Shown here piece after piece: positions 27,553-40,200 of a stretch of DNA of 64,000 bases (the stretch's first letter is position 1; every line of letters begins with the position of its first letter). Origin of the DNA: Balanoglossus misakiensis (Eukaryota; Hemichordata); NCBI GenBank assembly GCA_040954595.2, contig CM082596.2:3844001-3908000 (forward strand). The letters are read 5' to 3'. The notes below the pieces were generated by a model. It ran no database searches and was not told the DNA's origin. It saw only the letters and a program-made list of their open reading frames with translations. A program made the position numbers and the translations under genes.

Positions 27553-30072
27553 ATGGCGTTCTTCACTCTCATGTTGATTGCGCTGACTGCCTGTCAATCA
27601 TCCATGGCTTTTCCAATTGTGGAATTCGTTTACCACAACTATACCTCATTGACGGATGACATGGCAACGCTGAATTCAGAGTATCTACAGTACACCCACC
27701 TGTACAGCATTGGCAGAACAGTGCAAAGTGAGTTCTTAATTGGAAATTTATTGCCAAGTTTTGAAAAGTGCAAGAAAATCAACATCGTTCCTTAGCAACA
27801 TTTCTTTCAAAATATTTTGCTACATAGAACATACTAGCATAAAAATCATAACATTGCGAAGGTATAACGATTTAATTTAAGCTCGGCACAAGGCCCCAGA
27901 ACTGATCGACATATAAAATGGTCAGACAGACATGGACGAACGACTACAAGAACCCAGATACATATTTCACCCTCTGTTGTGTCTATCAGATAGGGAACTG
28001 TGGGTAATGGCAATTGCTGGAAGCGACCCGCACAAACATGTGGCCGGCAGACCAGAAGTTAAATTTGTTGGTAATATGCATGGCAACGAGGTAGGTAGGA
28101 ATAAGCTTATCCTCATACATATATTCAGTTACTAATACATGTGAATACTTCATCACAACGAATTTCACCATTACTATTACATTGTTTTGTGAAGGTGGTT
28201 GGCAGAGAACTTCTTCTTCAGTTCATCGAACGTGTTCTGGTCGGTTACACTCACAACTTCACACTGATGACAGAGCTCCTGGACAACACAAGAGTTCACA
28301 TCCTTCCGTCAATGAACCCAGACGGATTTGAGGAGGGGGTGATGACAGAATGTGACACTCTGACTGGACGGTAAGAAATAATTCATGTACATGTACTTTA
28401 AATTTCTTTTTTTTTTCCGATGAAAGTTTTGCATGGACTCAGTCACCAACACAAACATCAGGCCTAAGTGGTCCTAAACCACAACGGTTTGGCAAAATCA
28501 CCAGAAATTGAATTCAAATATCTCTTCGGATTAAAGATACAATGGAAACGGGTTGGACTTGAATCGCAACTTCCCGGACTACTTTGAGGAGAACACGGCT
28601 GAAATTCAACCGGAGACGCAAGCAATCATGGACTGGGTGGAAGAAATCCCTTTCATCCTCTCCGCCAACTTTCATGGGGGCGCACTTGTGGCAAACTATC
28701 CGTTCGATAATCTTGATCCAGGTGAGTAAATCGTGTGCTTCTTGCCCAAGTACATGACTAGACTAAGTGTAGGCCTAATAAATGCAATTAGAAAGAAATG
28801 CATACGTCTTCATGCTACATAATGTCATTCCCTGTTTTATACTTTTAGCAAAGAAAGTAGAAGACCCACCATATCCGTACAGTATGAGCCCAGATGACGA
28901 CATCTTTCGCAACCTTTCGCTAGTGTACTCTAAACACCACAAAAACATGCACAATATCACCTACAATAATTGCGCGCACGTGTTTGGAGGGGAAGGGTCC
29001 AATTATACGGAGGGAGGCTTCGTGGATGGAATTACCAACGGAGCTGAATGGTACCCGATACTTGGTAAGTTTGTTTGAAGGGGAAGTAAGAGGCAAGGAA
29101 TGGAGGGGGGGGGGGGTCGGGAAGGGGGCAGGAAGAAAGGGAGAGACATAGACTGAGACAAAAACAGACCTGAGACAAGCCAGGTGGAAAGTATACATAC
29201 AACAACATGGGAATTCACGGGTAGACCACACAGACTGACTGAATTTCCTTCACTCATCAAATACAGGTGGCATGCAGGATTACAATTACATCGAAGGCGG
29301 CTGTATGGAGATACTGCTGGAAGTGTCCTGCTGTAAATACCCGGATGAAAGTGAACTGCCGACATTTTGGGACTGGAACAAGAGATCCATGATTGAGTAT
29401 CTGAAGCAAGTCCACAGAGGTATATTAATTCGTAATGTGGCCACATAATTCACGAATGCTATAATAATTAGTCACAAAATTAATAGAGAAATTGAAATTC
29501 GTCGAGTGCAGTAGCCATTCGATGAATGGCTAGACGAGTAACTGACTGACTGATTGTTGGATGGATGGGATTGGATAAGTGAGTGAGTGAGTTAATACAT
29601 AAAGAAATGAATACATTTTAAATTATTTTAGGTGTCAAGGGACAAGTCGTCGACATAAACAATAACACTGTTGCTGGGGCAACCGTTTCCGTGGACAACC
29701 GATCTGTGACATTTCGAACTGCTGATGACGGCTACTATTGGAGGATCCTAATGCCGGGTGATTACGTCATCAAGGTAAGTCTCGTTTTAAATTAAATCAC
29801 AAAATGTTTACGCAAGTTCCCAGACAGAAAATAAGAAATGGGTATTATTCGAAATCTGATCAATTATACCCCCCTCGTCCTTGCAGGTTGAGAAGAACGG
29901 TGCAACAGCAGAGATGCCGGTCACTGTATCCAGCGCTGTCTACGATGTGACCGTTCAAAACTTTCAATTGGACATCGACGTCAACGCCGATGCTTCGACT
30001 GTGCCTCGCCTTCCAAGACTAGTTTTGCTGTCATTCGTGTTGTTGGTTATTCAGTTTGTTCGGGTCCACTGA
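27553..30072 (+). CDS. CPM: Carboxypeptidase M-like metallocarboxypeptidase (copy 1)
   Basis: M14 N/E-family zinc carboxypeptidase that removes C-terminal Lys/Arg from peptides, probably at the cell surface. Eight exons (27553-27727, 27990-28090, 28195-28370, 28537-28721, 28849-29064, 29267-29419, 29632-29774, 29887-30072) give 444 aa, as in human CPM (443). A signal peptide covers about residues 1-19. Zinc ligands are H89 and E92 (GNMHGNE) and H197 (SANFHGG); substrate residues N160-R161 (DLNRNFPD), Tyr (MQDYNY) and the catalytic Glu near 303 ([12 protein letters not shown]) are all present. A transthyretin-like domain ([18 protein letters not shown]) follows, and the chain ends in a hydrophobic stretch ([13 protein letters not shown]) that fits a GPI-anchor signal. 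Exon 2 opens N-R-E-L-W where the second copy has G-R-K-L-W. Paralogue of the next gene. Confidence 0.93.
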
Positions 30073-30297
30073 ATCTTTGCTCATATACTCTTGCAACATA
30101 TATGCGGGTGTCGTGTGGGGGAAATGATATTTTAGGCTATACGTTTGTATTCTCGGATGTTTTGTATTGTGAATTGTATTACCCAACTAAACATGCACAT
30201 GCAAAACAGTTTTGGTGTAGGTGTCGTCATGATCGCAGACCCAACTTTTATGATTAAGGTTCTGTTACGTTTCATGTGAAATAACCTTGGCTGATCA

Positions 30298-30303
30298 AAT
30301 AAA
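30298..30303 (+). terminator. Polyadenylation signal, carboxypeptidase copy 1
   Basis: AATAAA 226 bases after the stop codon of the first carboxypeptidase gene. Confidence 0.65.
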
Positions 30304-31114
30304 CATGTTATAGACAAAAAAAATCTTGGAATAAGTTACTCTATATAGAACAATGCAATACATGACTACACAGTTATCCCAGTATTGACAATTCTGATAT
30401 AACCTGAATGTGATTGTTTTATACGCACTTAGCGTTTGATTTATATACTCCCCAAACAACTAACAATGGCCGTGTGAACAACTGCACAATCGTTCTTCAA
30501 ATATAACGCTATGGTATTACGTCACGTGGTAGTCGCCGTTAGGACCGTCACTCAAACAAGTACCCTTCGTCAATATCTGCAGCTGTAGAGGATTCAATTG
30601 TAGTTTTCATTCTGCTTCGACGTGAACAGTGATATCATCTCTGTCCAAATACTCAGGTGAGAGCGGTAAACACCACTGGACAGGTATTCAAATTTCTCCT
30701 GAACAATGTTGGCGTTCATGATTGTCTTCGTCGAGAGTTCGAAACTTCTATATTCATATGTAGTGTTTTTATGTTACTGGTCATGGAATCTCTAGATGCA
30801 TGGAGTGAGTTACAATATACGTATGTTTACACGAGTGTACACACTTCTCTTTTGCCAAATCGAATTGACATAGCAACGCGATGATTTGGGAGTAGACAGG
30901 GGGTTGAGTTTCTATGTTAGTAACCATGGCATCGCACATTGCATCACAGACGGTAAAAAGAGAAGGACATGATTGCATCGATTTGGTCTTTATCGTCCAA
31001 TCAGGTGCATGATAATCAACGTGTGTATGAACTTCAGTCCGCAATAATCACTTCACACACACCCCAGCAATATCTTTGCCCATCACACGTACCTTTGTCG
31101 ATTGCTTGCCCAGG
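30304..31114 (+). other. Spacer between the two carboxypeptidase genes
   Basis: Intergenic region holding the promoter of the second carboxypeptidase. No TATA box or additional exon could be assigned. Confidence 0.5.
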
Positions 31115-33626
31115 ATGTCGCGTTTCATCGCCCTCTGTATCTTTTTGGCGTCCATCGCCGCCGTCGTCGTCAGCGAGCCGGACGTGGAGTTCGTCTACCA
31201 TTTCTACGACGATTTGGCATCGTCGCTGCAGGGACTACACCAGAAGTACTACGACATCAGCGAGTTGTACAGCATCGGACGGACACTGCAAGGTAAACGT
31301 AATCAAGGATGTCAATGTGACGAATAAAACACATTTCTTGTAGAAGTTGTCTTAATTACAATATAGTACAGGTGTACATAGTGCCCACAGTCTGCGATTA
31401 TTCTGTAAATATGTCTGCATTTTGTCAAATACTGGGTCAAAACCGTGTACGTATCCTTTCAGTGAGTGCCCCCGGGGCCACACTCCCTTCAAAGCATAAG
31501 ACAGCGGCACATTTCAATTTACGTAGACGTGAAAGCAATCTATATGCAACAATAGCGTGCATGTATAATTACGTAAACACAATCTCAATATGCGTTTTAA
31601 AGTGACACCCGTCAGAGTCACGATTGTGATGATTGTTATAATGTGCATTGACAAACTGTCAGCATAGAAACCGTATTAATATTACCTAAAATTTGTGTTT
31701 TCAGGACGCAAATTGTGGGTTTTAGCTATTTCTGGCAGGAATGCGTGGAAACATGAAGTATTGCGACCCGAAGTTAAATATGTTGGTAACATGCATGGGA
31801 ATGAAGTAAGTCTGTGTCTATGTGACAACCGGCATATTTGAAGGAGCAGAACTAATCTAACTAAAGAAATTAAAAATAAACTCTAAGCCAAAAGTGACCC
31901 CTTTAATAACGGGGATCTGTTAATGTCTTCACTTGCATTATTGTTACATGCACTTCATTTCTGTTAAAGGTGATTGGACGAGAAGTCCTGCTTCATTTCG
32001 CCGAGCATTTACTGTCTCACTATGGCGTCGACGACGACGTCACCCGTTTCCTTGACGACACTCGGGTACACATCCTTCCCACAATGAATCCCGATGGCTT
32101 TGAAGTATCCTATGAAGGTAACTGTACAGGACTTGATGGCAGGTAGGTGATCTCTCTCTCTCTCTCTCTCTCTCATAAAATGTAATGTTTCTCTCTTTCG
32201 TGAATAAATTCACACCTATGTCATTATAGGACTGAAAGCAAAGGTATGTCGTGTAACTTTTCTATATTACTTTCAGATACAACGGCAACGGTTTTGACTT
32301 GAACCGTAATTTCCCCGACAAGTTTGAGACAAACAGGAGTCCGATTCAAGTTGAAACGGACGCCATTATGACATGGCTGGAGAGTATACCGTTTGTGCTA
32401 TCTGCGAATTTCCACGGCGGCGCCCTAGTTGCTAATTACCCATACGATAATCTCACACCAGGTAAGCAGTAAGTTGCATGAAATGACGTGATATAAGAAG
32501 AACAGTTCAAATATCGCCCACTTTTCTTGTGTTCGGAAAACAAAAAGACAATTTGATCAAAATGTGATATCATTTACAGAAGACAAAGCTGAGGATCCAA
32601 CTAAATACAGTGAGTCACCAGACGACGATGTCTTCAGAGAACTCGCCAAGGTCTACTCATATGGACATACAAAGATGTATAACATATCCCATAATAAGTG
32701 TACCCATGTATATGGCGAGGATGACGATTTTGATGGTTTCGAGGACGGCACTACGAACGGAGCCGATTGGTATCCACTCAGAGGTTAGTTGTAATGTAAT
32801 GGTGGTGGTGGTGATGGTAGTGATGATGATGATGACGACGACGATGATGATGATGATGATGATTACGAAAAATCTTTGTGATTGCTTCAGGTGGAATGCA
32901 GGATTACAATTACGTGTATCACGGTTGCATGGAGATTACACTCGAGGTCAGCTGTTGCAAGTACCCCCCGCAGAGTGAACTTGAAGATTTCTGGAATCAG
33001 AATAAGGTGGCCATGTTGGAATATCTGAAGCAGGTTCACACAGGTATGTGTTAGATGGTACGGATGTGTGTATCAGCACTTCATTTCAGTATAAAAGTAG
33101 GCCCTATACACGTTGGCCAATCGACGAACAAAATAATGGGTTTCTGTATAACACACTGTCCTCTTAGGTGTCAAAGGTCTGGTTTTGGATGAGAATGAAA
33201 ACCCAATTCCGAGAGCGAGAGTTACAGTCATTGGTCGCAGTAATGCTTACAACACAACGCTGGATGGAGAGTACTTCAAGATTTTGCTGGCTGGTCAATA
33301 TGACTTAGAGGTCAGTCTCAGTCGGATTTGGGGGGAAAGTGAAAAAGGGAATTTTGTATTGAACTCGGATAGCTTTGTGTGATCGAACATTCCGTTTGAT
33401 GGTTTATTCACTCTCTGTTTGGCAGGCTTCAGCGGATGGCTACGCGTCTAAAAGGATTACAGTAACTGTACCAGGGGGAGTGTACAATACCGTTCAGTAC
33501 AATTTCAAGTTACAACCGGAGGCCGACACAGATGCGTCATCCAGTCTCCAGAATCATCCAAACATATTTGTGATCTCCCTCGTTGCTTTCTCTTGTCTTC
33601 TGCATCGATTTAATCCAACAATTTAA
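31115..33626 (+). CDS. CPM: Carboxypeptidase M-like metallocarboxypeptidase (copy 2)
   Basis: Second tandem M14 carboxypeptidase. Eight exons (31115-31292, 31705-31805, 31970-32142, 32277-32461, 32580-32783, 32891-33043, 33168-33310, 33426-33626) give 445 aa. All intron positions and phases match copy 1, proving tandem duplication. A signal peptide covers about residues 1-20. H90 and E93 (GNMHGNE), H197 ([17 protein letters not shown]), N160-R161 and the catalytic Glu near 299 ([12 protein letters not shown]) are kept, so it should be active. A transthyretin-like domain ([20 protein letters not shown]) is followed by a hydrophobic C-terminus ([17 protein letters not shown]), suggesting membrane or GPI attachment. 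The loop before exon 6 ([17 protein letters not shown]) is shorter and far more acidic than in copy 1, which may change substrate choice. Confidence 0.93.
32151..32174. repeat. TC microsatellite in carboxypeptidase copy 2 intron 3
   Basis: A perfect (TC)12 run begins 9 bases after the exon 3 splice donor. The 134-base intron also carries it close to the branch-point side. Confidence 0.95.
32800..32864. repeat. GGT/GAT/GAC trinucleotide tract
   Basis: Mixed TGG, GAT and GAC triplets fill most of the short intron before exon 6 of carboxypeptidase copy 2, ending about 27 bases before the acceptor. Confidence 0.9.
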
Positions 33627-33701
33627 CACGGACACGGGTTACATTTATTCGTTTAAAATAAGCCATTTTGTCACGCCCAGTGAAATGACAAATATTGACG
33701 C

Positions 33702-33707
33702 AATAAA
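33702..33707 (+). terminator. Polyadenylation signal, carboxypeptidase copy 2
   Basis: AATAAA 76 bases after the stop codon of the second carboxypeptidase gene. Confidence 0.75.
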
Positions 33708-33945
33708 GTTTTTATTGAAAAGAAGAAAAATATTGACTTTTTAAAAATCACCCATCTCTGCGGGAAAGACCACGGCTCACTGATGTGTTGTCCCGCAAAT
33801 AGACACCGGGATACGCCCTAGCACGTCATAGTACAACCACCTGGTTTAACGCACACACATACCGCGTACACAACAAACGTGAATAAAAGTGCCAAAAATA
33901 GCATGTGCTCCATTACAACACCAGACTGATGCGCTGATCCAACGG

Positions 33946-36202
33946 ATGGCAATCCACATGGAGGTCTGGGTGAAATGTCTGATCATGGTCGTCACCCTGA
34001 CGATAGTTCTAATCGTGGTTCTTGTACCTTTAGGATACGGGTACCTTAATTACTATGAGGTAAGCAAATATTTTGTAAAATAATATTAATACTGGGATCG
34101 ACAGAGAGCATGATAGTTAGAATGCAAAATTATTCCAGCTAATGCATATTCGTTTTTAAAGTTACCCAACTGGTATTACCGATCATTTTCATATGTATCA
34201 TCTGTTACCATGGAGATACGATATTGTAGACAAGAATACGATGTGGTTCAAAACTAGTTCTTTTTTATATGTGCATGAATATATTTAGAGGATGTTGCGT
34301 GAATATTGGTTGGGCGTTGGCGCTGCAGATAAACACATACAGTATATGCCTGACTCATTAAACTGCACTGCCAAAGCTGGGACCTGCATGCTAATCAGGA
34401 AACATGCTAATTATGAAATGTGGCTAGAAATATGTAATCTTTACTTGGCGTTTTCTAAGTTGACGGGTTAGCCTGATTTCTTGACGTTCTGCTTAGGCAA
34501 TGATCAAACAATGTCATAAAACTGGCCCGAAGCTCCTAGTTTTAGACTGCGTGTGTTGACCTTAGTTTGAAGGGATTTTAAAAACATCTGTTCCAAAAAC
34601 CTTGGGGTTATATTTGTGAAGTTTGGCAAAATGGCGATCTATATTTGTCCTTATTGAAGTGTATACGCATGCTGCCCATTTCGGTTTCACTTATTTCATT
34701 AAAATGTTTGCCGTGCGCAGCGTGTAAATTTTATGTATGCTTTTATACAGATGTCTTTGCGTAGCGTTCTGTGAGCTGTTGCATTCTTAATTATGATTTC
34801 TAATAAATTATTTTTTCGTTTTTTTCAGTACGGGTTTACTGCACAAAGATCCACCGGCATCATACTGACTAATCGGGTGTACACGCAGGGGCGATATTTC
34901 ATCGGTATAGACTACAGTTTCGTCAAATATCCCGCAGCTGCCCAAACTCTACTGATTAACAATCACACTGTCTACACGGAAGATGGAGAAAAAGTTTGTG
35001 AATTATTGCTGTCATGGTTACACATCGCATTGTTGGTTTTGAAGATTTTAAAACGATTGTTGACTTCATTTACGATTTCTTTAACACGTTGTGGACAGAT
35101 GGTGCGCAAAAACTTTTTGGAAATCTGTCTTGTTCGAACACCTTTCTTTTTTCCAGGTGTATGTATACATTTCCTTCCAGTACTTCCTAAGGAAAGACGA
35201 GTTACATCTGCTTCGAAGGAAGTATCCGACAGGCTACACAGATACGATGACGGCAAGGGCGAAAGACGCTATCGTCATGGCAGCGGCAAAACTAAGTTCC
35301 GAACAGTTGTGGTTGGACAGAAACCTCTCAGAAAGCAAATTCACCACAGCAATACAGCTGGAACTTGGTGGCGAATGTTGCGAGAAAAACTGTGCACTCT
35401 CGCCGGAAGGTAGGTGATATTTGCTTAGAATCACTGCTCCCAATTTTCTCGTACATGTATACTATATTCAGATTTTCTCCGCATGGTATAACATGGTTTA
35501 ACTATAGGCATAAGCGTATATTGGGAGATTACTGTGCGTGTCTTTTTTCTTTCAGGCTGTCGACCAGACTGCAGACGACATGATTTCTGCAACGAGGCGA
35601 ATAAAGGAATGTTTGTATACGTCAAATACGTACAACTTTTGCGCCTGGAATTAAACTCCGCCCTGACAACCGAGAATTTGGCAAGGTCGAAAAGTGAAGT
35701 AGCCGTGAGGGCCGCCCTCTACGAGCAAGAGATGGCCGTTGTAAAGAAAGAGACCGAATTTGAGGTACATGTACACTCTAATCTCCGGATCTTATGCTTC
35801 TCGGTCATTCTTATATATATATATGGAATTAAATACAGCAACTCACGTTTTTCTTCCCAGACACAAAAGATCTTGAACCAGGCAGAAGAAATCACGGCCA
35901 ATGGGTCATCTCATGCAGCCTTGATCCGAGAGGAAGCCAATTTGCTGGCCAGATCAATCCTGGATTCCGCCCATCGATATGGACTCAACCGAGTGTTTGC
36001 CATGCTGGGCATCAGATCAGCCGAACACAAAACCTCCTTTATGTATCTGAGGACCCTGAGGTTCAAGGAGAACGTGTATTTGAGCGTGGATTTCACTCAG
36101 TTGACTATGTCACCGAATATTGCCCTAGCAGTAGCTCCTAGTGACGTCAGCAGTAATGTTGCAGACGTCGGCAACAAAGTTGCAGAAACCGCGGCTGAAT
36201 AA
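33946..36202 (+). CDS. Membrane-anchored SPFH/band-7 (prohibitin-like) protein with cysteine cluster
   Basis: No orthologue recognised by name. Five exons (33946-34059, 34829-34993, 35157-35409, 35556-35764, 35861-36202) give 360 aa. The start is the first in-frame ATG. Residues about 11-33 are one hydrophobic segment (CLIMVVTLTIVLIVVLVPLG). A band-7-like domain follows: RSTGIILTNRVYTQGRYFIG, a YVYISFQYFL strand, YPTGYTDTMTARAKDAIVMA and a helical C-terminal part (AALYEQEMAVVKKETEFE, TQKILNQAEEI) typical of SPFH oligomers. Inserted in the domain are six cysteines (167, 168, 172, 179, 183, 189) within 23 residues. SPFH proteins scaffold membrane microdomains; the cysteine insert suggests a disulfide-bonded, non-cytosolic domain or a metal site. 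Fold call from pattern recognition; function unknown. Confidence 0.78.
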
Positions 36203-37229
36203 TGTGAGAAGCGCTGTCAAAGTTTTAAACTTAGATTAAGATTAATTTTTCACTATTAAACCTCGTTTGTATTTTTCCACTTGTCGTTTATAGATGCGCG
36301 GCAACTATTCTTAAACCGTAACAAGCGGGCGGAGAAACTCGTTCATCGACACTATAGTGAAAGTTCACTTTCATTTTCCCCCAGAAAGACCGTTTCCAAG
36401 GTACAGGTGAAGACAAGTAGTTAAAAATTGACTCAATGCAACAGATAATTTTTATCAGATTGTGCGGAAAAGTTATTTCGGGTATACTGTTTAGTAAAAG
36501 TAACCTACACTTAGTTTCCTTTACAAGCTGTTTTGAAAGGACGCCCACTTTCTGACCTATGCATTCGCTCGTCATGTCGGCTATTCTTTCAGCTTCTGTA
36601 TGACGTATTTTATTCGTATATCATTTATATAAAAATAAAATTAACAATCGGATATGTTGGTAGCTAAAATAAATGTTCAACAATACTGTTATTTATTGTA
36701 TTAGATTTTCAGATATTTTAAAATCCTAACTTGGGTTACATGTAGTTGGTTTAGTGTTACCAGTTTGCTAAATAAAGTACAAATTTATCTGTAATCACCA
36801 TCAGTTTGTCTTCTTTTAATTGATGTGAAATGACAAATGGATTATGAGTGTGGCGGGCAAATTAAACATTGTTTATATTTCCAAATTCGACTACAACTGC
36901 ACATTTCCCGACGGGCCAACGTACAACCTGAGAGTCTGACAGCGCCACCAACGACACAATGGCGAAACCCAATCAATATTTCCCGCTATTTTTATTTTCA
37001 AAATGGCGGAGGACGTAGGATATTGAAATGTAGACCTCGTTGGATTTGTTCCGAATGCTATTGTTTATGTCGCACTTTCACGGCGCCGAGGGTCGACAGA
37101 TAGTATAATAGCTTCTTCTGATTATAGAGATTCTCTATAAGTGCAATAGAGACTGGGTATGCTCATCAGATATATATTTTTCCGCTTCTGTTTTGATACG
37201 TGACGACTCCGGAAGTTGACACGGGAATT
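36203..37229 (+). other. SPFH gene 3' UTR and USP37 promoter region
   Basis: ATTAAA at 36255-36260 is a possible polyadenylation signal for the SPFH gene. Upstream of USP37, ATG at 37003-37005 in the context CAAAATGGCGGA opens a 7-codon upstream frame (MAEDVGY) ending before the USP37 start; it may also be a YY1/TISU-type promoter element. Confidence 0.45.
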
Positions 37230-40200
37230 ATGATTTCCATCGCCGGGAAGGTGCGGTACTCCGGCATTGACTGTGGCCAGGTAAAATGGAAAGAAGGGGG
37301 ACTGTCAGTCGAGGAAGACAAGGGGATAGCGTACTGCATCATGAGTCCGAAAGTTGGTCATCCGAAAAGGTTTAAGGTATGTATAAGCAGTGTTACCCGT
37401 ACCCGGAGCATCACTTTGTTCTGCAAATTGACCTACTGTCTGTGCAGTGGAAATTTGTCTCCCCGGGAGACATTCTAACAATTCGTGCACCCGATCTTTC
37501 GTTAGAAATACTACGCTTTGTCACTCTCTTACCAGTCAGGGCAGTGCTTTTGTTTACTGAACAACTCGTCTCAACTGTAGTGTGACCTTTGCTGTCAAGG
37601 TCGCCTGAGGGCAAGCAAACATTTTTGACAAGTGAATGTATACACCTGTTTTCAGTTAAGTAACAACATCAAGAGTCTGTCAGAAGCCAAAGAAAACAGG
37701 AGGAAGATAATCATAGCATTGCTAGACGGGACGCACATCCACTTGGATCAAGCAAAACAACCAGATAATGTAGTCAAACTCTCCCAGTACCTCCATGAAT
37801 TGAAAGCTGGTGCCAAGAATAGAGGTGAGTGAGAGCAGTTATATTCTTATCATCTAGATACAAGATTAATGTTTGATCTGATGTGTTATAGAGTGTTTAC
37901 ACATGGTCAAAAGCCTGAAGTGTTAGCTAATATTGTTAAATTGTTTTTATCTCAGGAACAAGAAGTGTCAAAATGAAAGCCCTATCTCCAAATCAGACAT
38001 CTCCAGAATATAAGGTATGAGCGTGATTGATTTTTATGCCAATTTGCCAATCCAGGGCCAGAATTTTTTTTTTGGAGACTCAGAGAAAACTGCTGTGTGT
38101 ACAGAAATGCACTTGAACTTATCCTGTTGTTCATGTCTTCAGGATACAGAACATTCAAAGCATACACCAAGAAATGCAACTCCCAAGAAGAGTGACCTGA
38201 ACTCCGCATATGCCTTGTCCAATTCCACGCCTTGGAGAGAGAGAACATCGCCAGCGTCGGCCAATAGCGTAGTGAGGGCAATCAACCGGAATGCTGATCA
38301 GGAAAACCGGGACAAAGAGAATGAAGGAATTGTGAGGTTAGTGATGGATTGTTTAGCTAAAACAGATGGGAAAATACATACTGTCCTTGGGAAAATTCTG
38401 ACATGATGATGACAATAACGATGATCATAGTGAGACAGATTGACAGAGAGTCATGTCTTGGTTTTTCCACAGGACTAATACTACCCCAAGGTCAGATCGA
38501 AAAGGGTTATCTGAACGGAAGACAGGCCCTACACCTTCACAGTTTCTCAGCTCATTTGATGACAAGCAGAAAGCTTTGGAAGAGAGAAAATCAAGCAGTA
38601 AGTCACTGGTTGAATCGAACATTCATATATCTCAAAACTAGGCAATTAAATCATGACCTGTGATCTTTCATCATGGAGTACAATTGGACATTTGACCAAA
38701 TCCCACGGTGTGTCAGGATGTATGAAATGGCGCCCTCTATCAATGCATACAGAGCTTGCACACAGATATTGAGTCCATCTTTTTTTATTCACAGCGCCAA
38801 CATCATCACTGAATGTTGGTTTCTATAGTCGTGGACAGCAGATGGTGAATCATGGACTGAATAATACATTCCTCAGCTCTTCTAGGTAATTATGAACCAT
38901 TAGATAATATTACAACGATGTCATCTGTCATTACCCCCAGCATGAAAATAGGCCTTATTCAATACTGTTTAACCCACATTGACAGAAATGTTTAAATAAT
39001 ATATATGTAGGTGCTAGCACATAAATTTGTTTATATTTTATCTGTAGTGAACAATTTATGATTTTAATTTTGTGTATAGTAAAGTTAAAATATTTGGTAT
39101 TTGTTTTACTTCCAGGTCTAATTTTACTCCAGTTAAACGACAGCCAGGTTTTCTAAGTGATCCAACTCATCTCATCAAAAAACCTCGACTGGGAGAAAAC
39201 TACGAAGGCTGGAGACACAAAAATAAAGTCACTCTGAGTAATACATCACAAGTTAGCTTACAAGGGTAGGTCAGAGGTCACATGTTCCCACAAAAAGTGA
39301 TGATTTGCCACAGAAGATTTCGGAACTGCTTATTTTCTAATGTTGGCAATACTTGCTAATTTAAAACAATTCTCTGTTCCATGACTGATCTTTCCTTTGT
39401 GGTTGTTTGCAGGTTTTCCAACCTTGGCAATACTTGCTACATGAATGCAATACTGCAGTCTCTGTTTGGTCTGGAAACTTTCGCTTCTGACATACTGAAC
39501 TTTGAACTCATCAAGAAGGTCCCCAAACAATGCCTGTACAAGTAAGTAAGGTGTATGAACCTTTCTTAATTGAACAGTCCTAATAGTTGTAACTTTTGAC
39601 TCTATTCACAGTAAATGTATATATGCTACTGTATCGAACCACCAGGCATTGAATGCATCATTTATCTAACTACATTCGTTGTCCTGTTTCAGATGCCTAA
39701 CTCATCTGCTTCACGTCAAGCGACTGAGCAGACCAATCATGCCAGAGCAGAAACGAGACCTTTTGAAAAAAGTGAAAAATGCTATTTCATCCAGTGCTGA
39801 GAGATTTTCTGGCTTCCTTCAGCATGTGAGTAACACTCTTAGCAAAAGTAAAATTTTAGCAGGACACTCCTACTGACTGATAAGTACTTCTACTGACTGA
39901 GTGTAGCCATTTTCCATAGTTTGATGTTTTACCTGCCACATTTTACCAGCCAGTGTTCTGGAGAGATTATGACGTGTGACGTAATAAGTTTTAAAATTTT
40001 TATTTTCTACAGGATGCTCATGAGTTTCTGAACCAATGTCTGGATCAACTCAAAGAGGACGTGGAGAGGGTCAACAAGGAGTCGAGGGCCAACTCGCCCA
40101 AACGGGACAACTCTGAGAAAACTCCGGAAACTGATAATGCCACTCAGGATCCTTTTGCCTGTCCTGTCACTCTGAACTTTGAATTCGAAGTGCTGCATGT

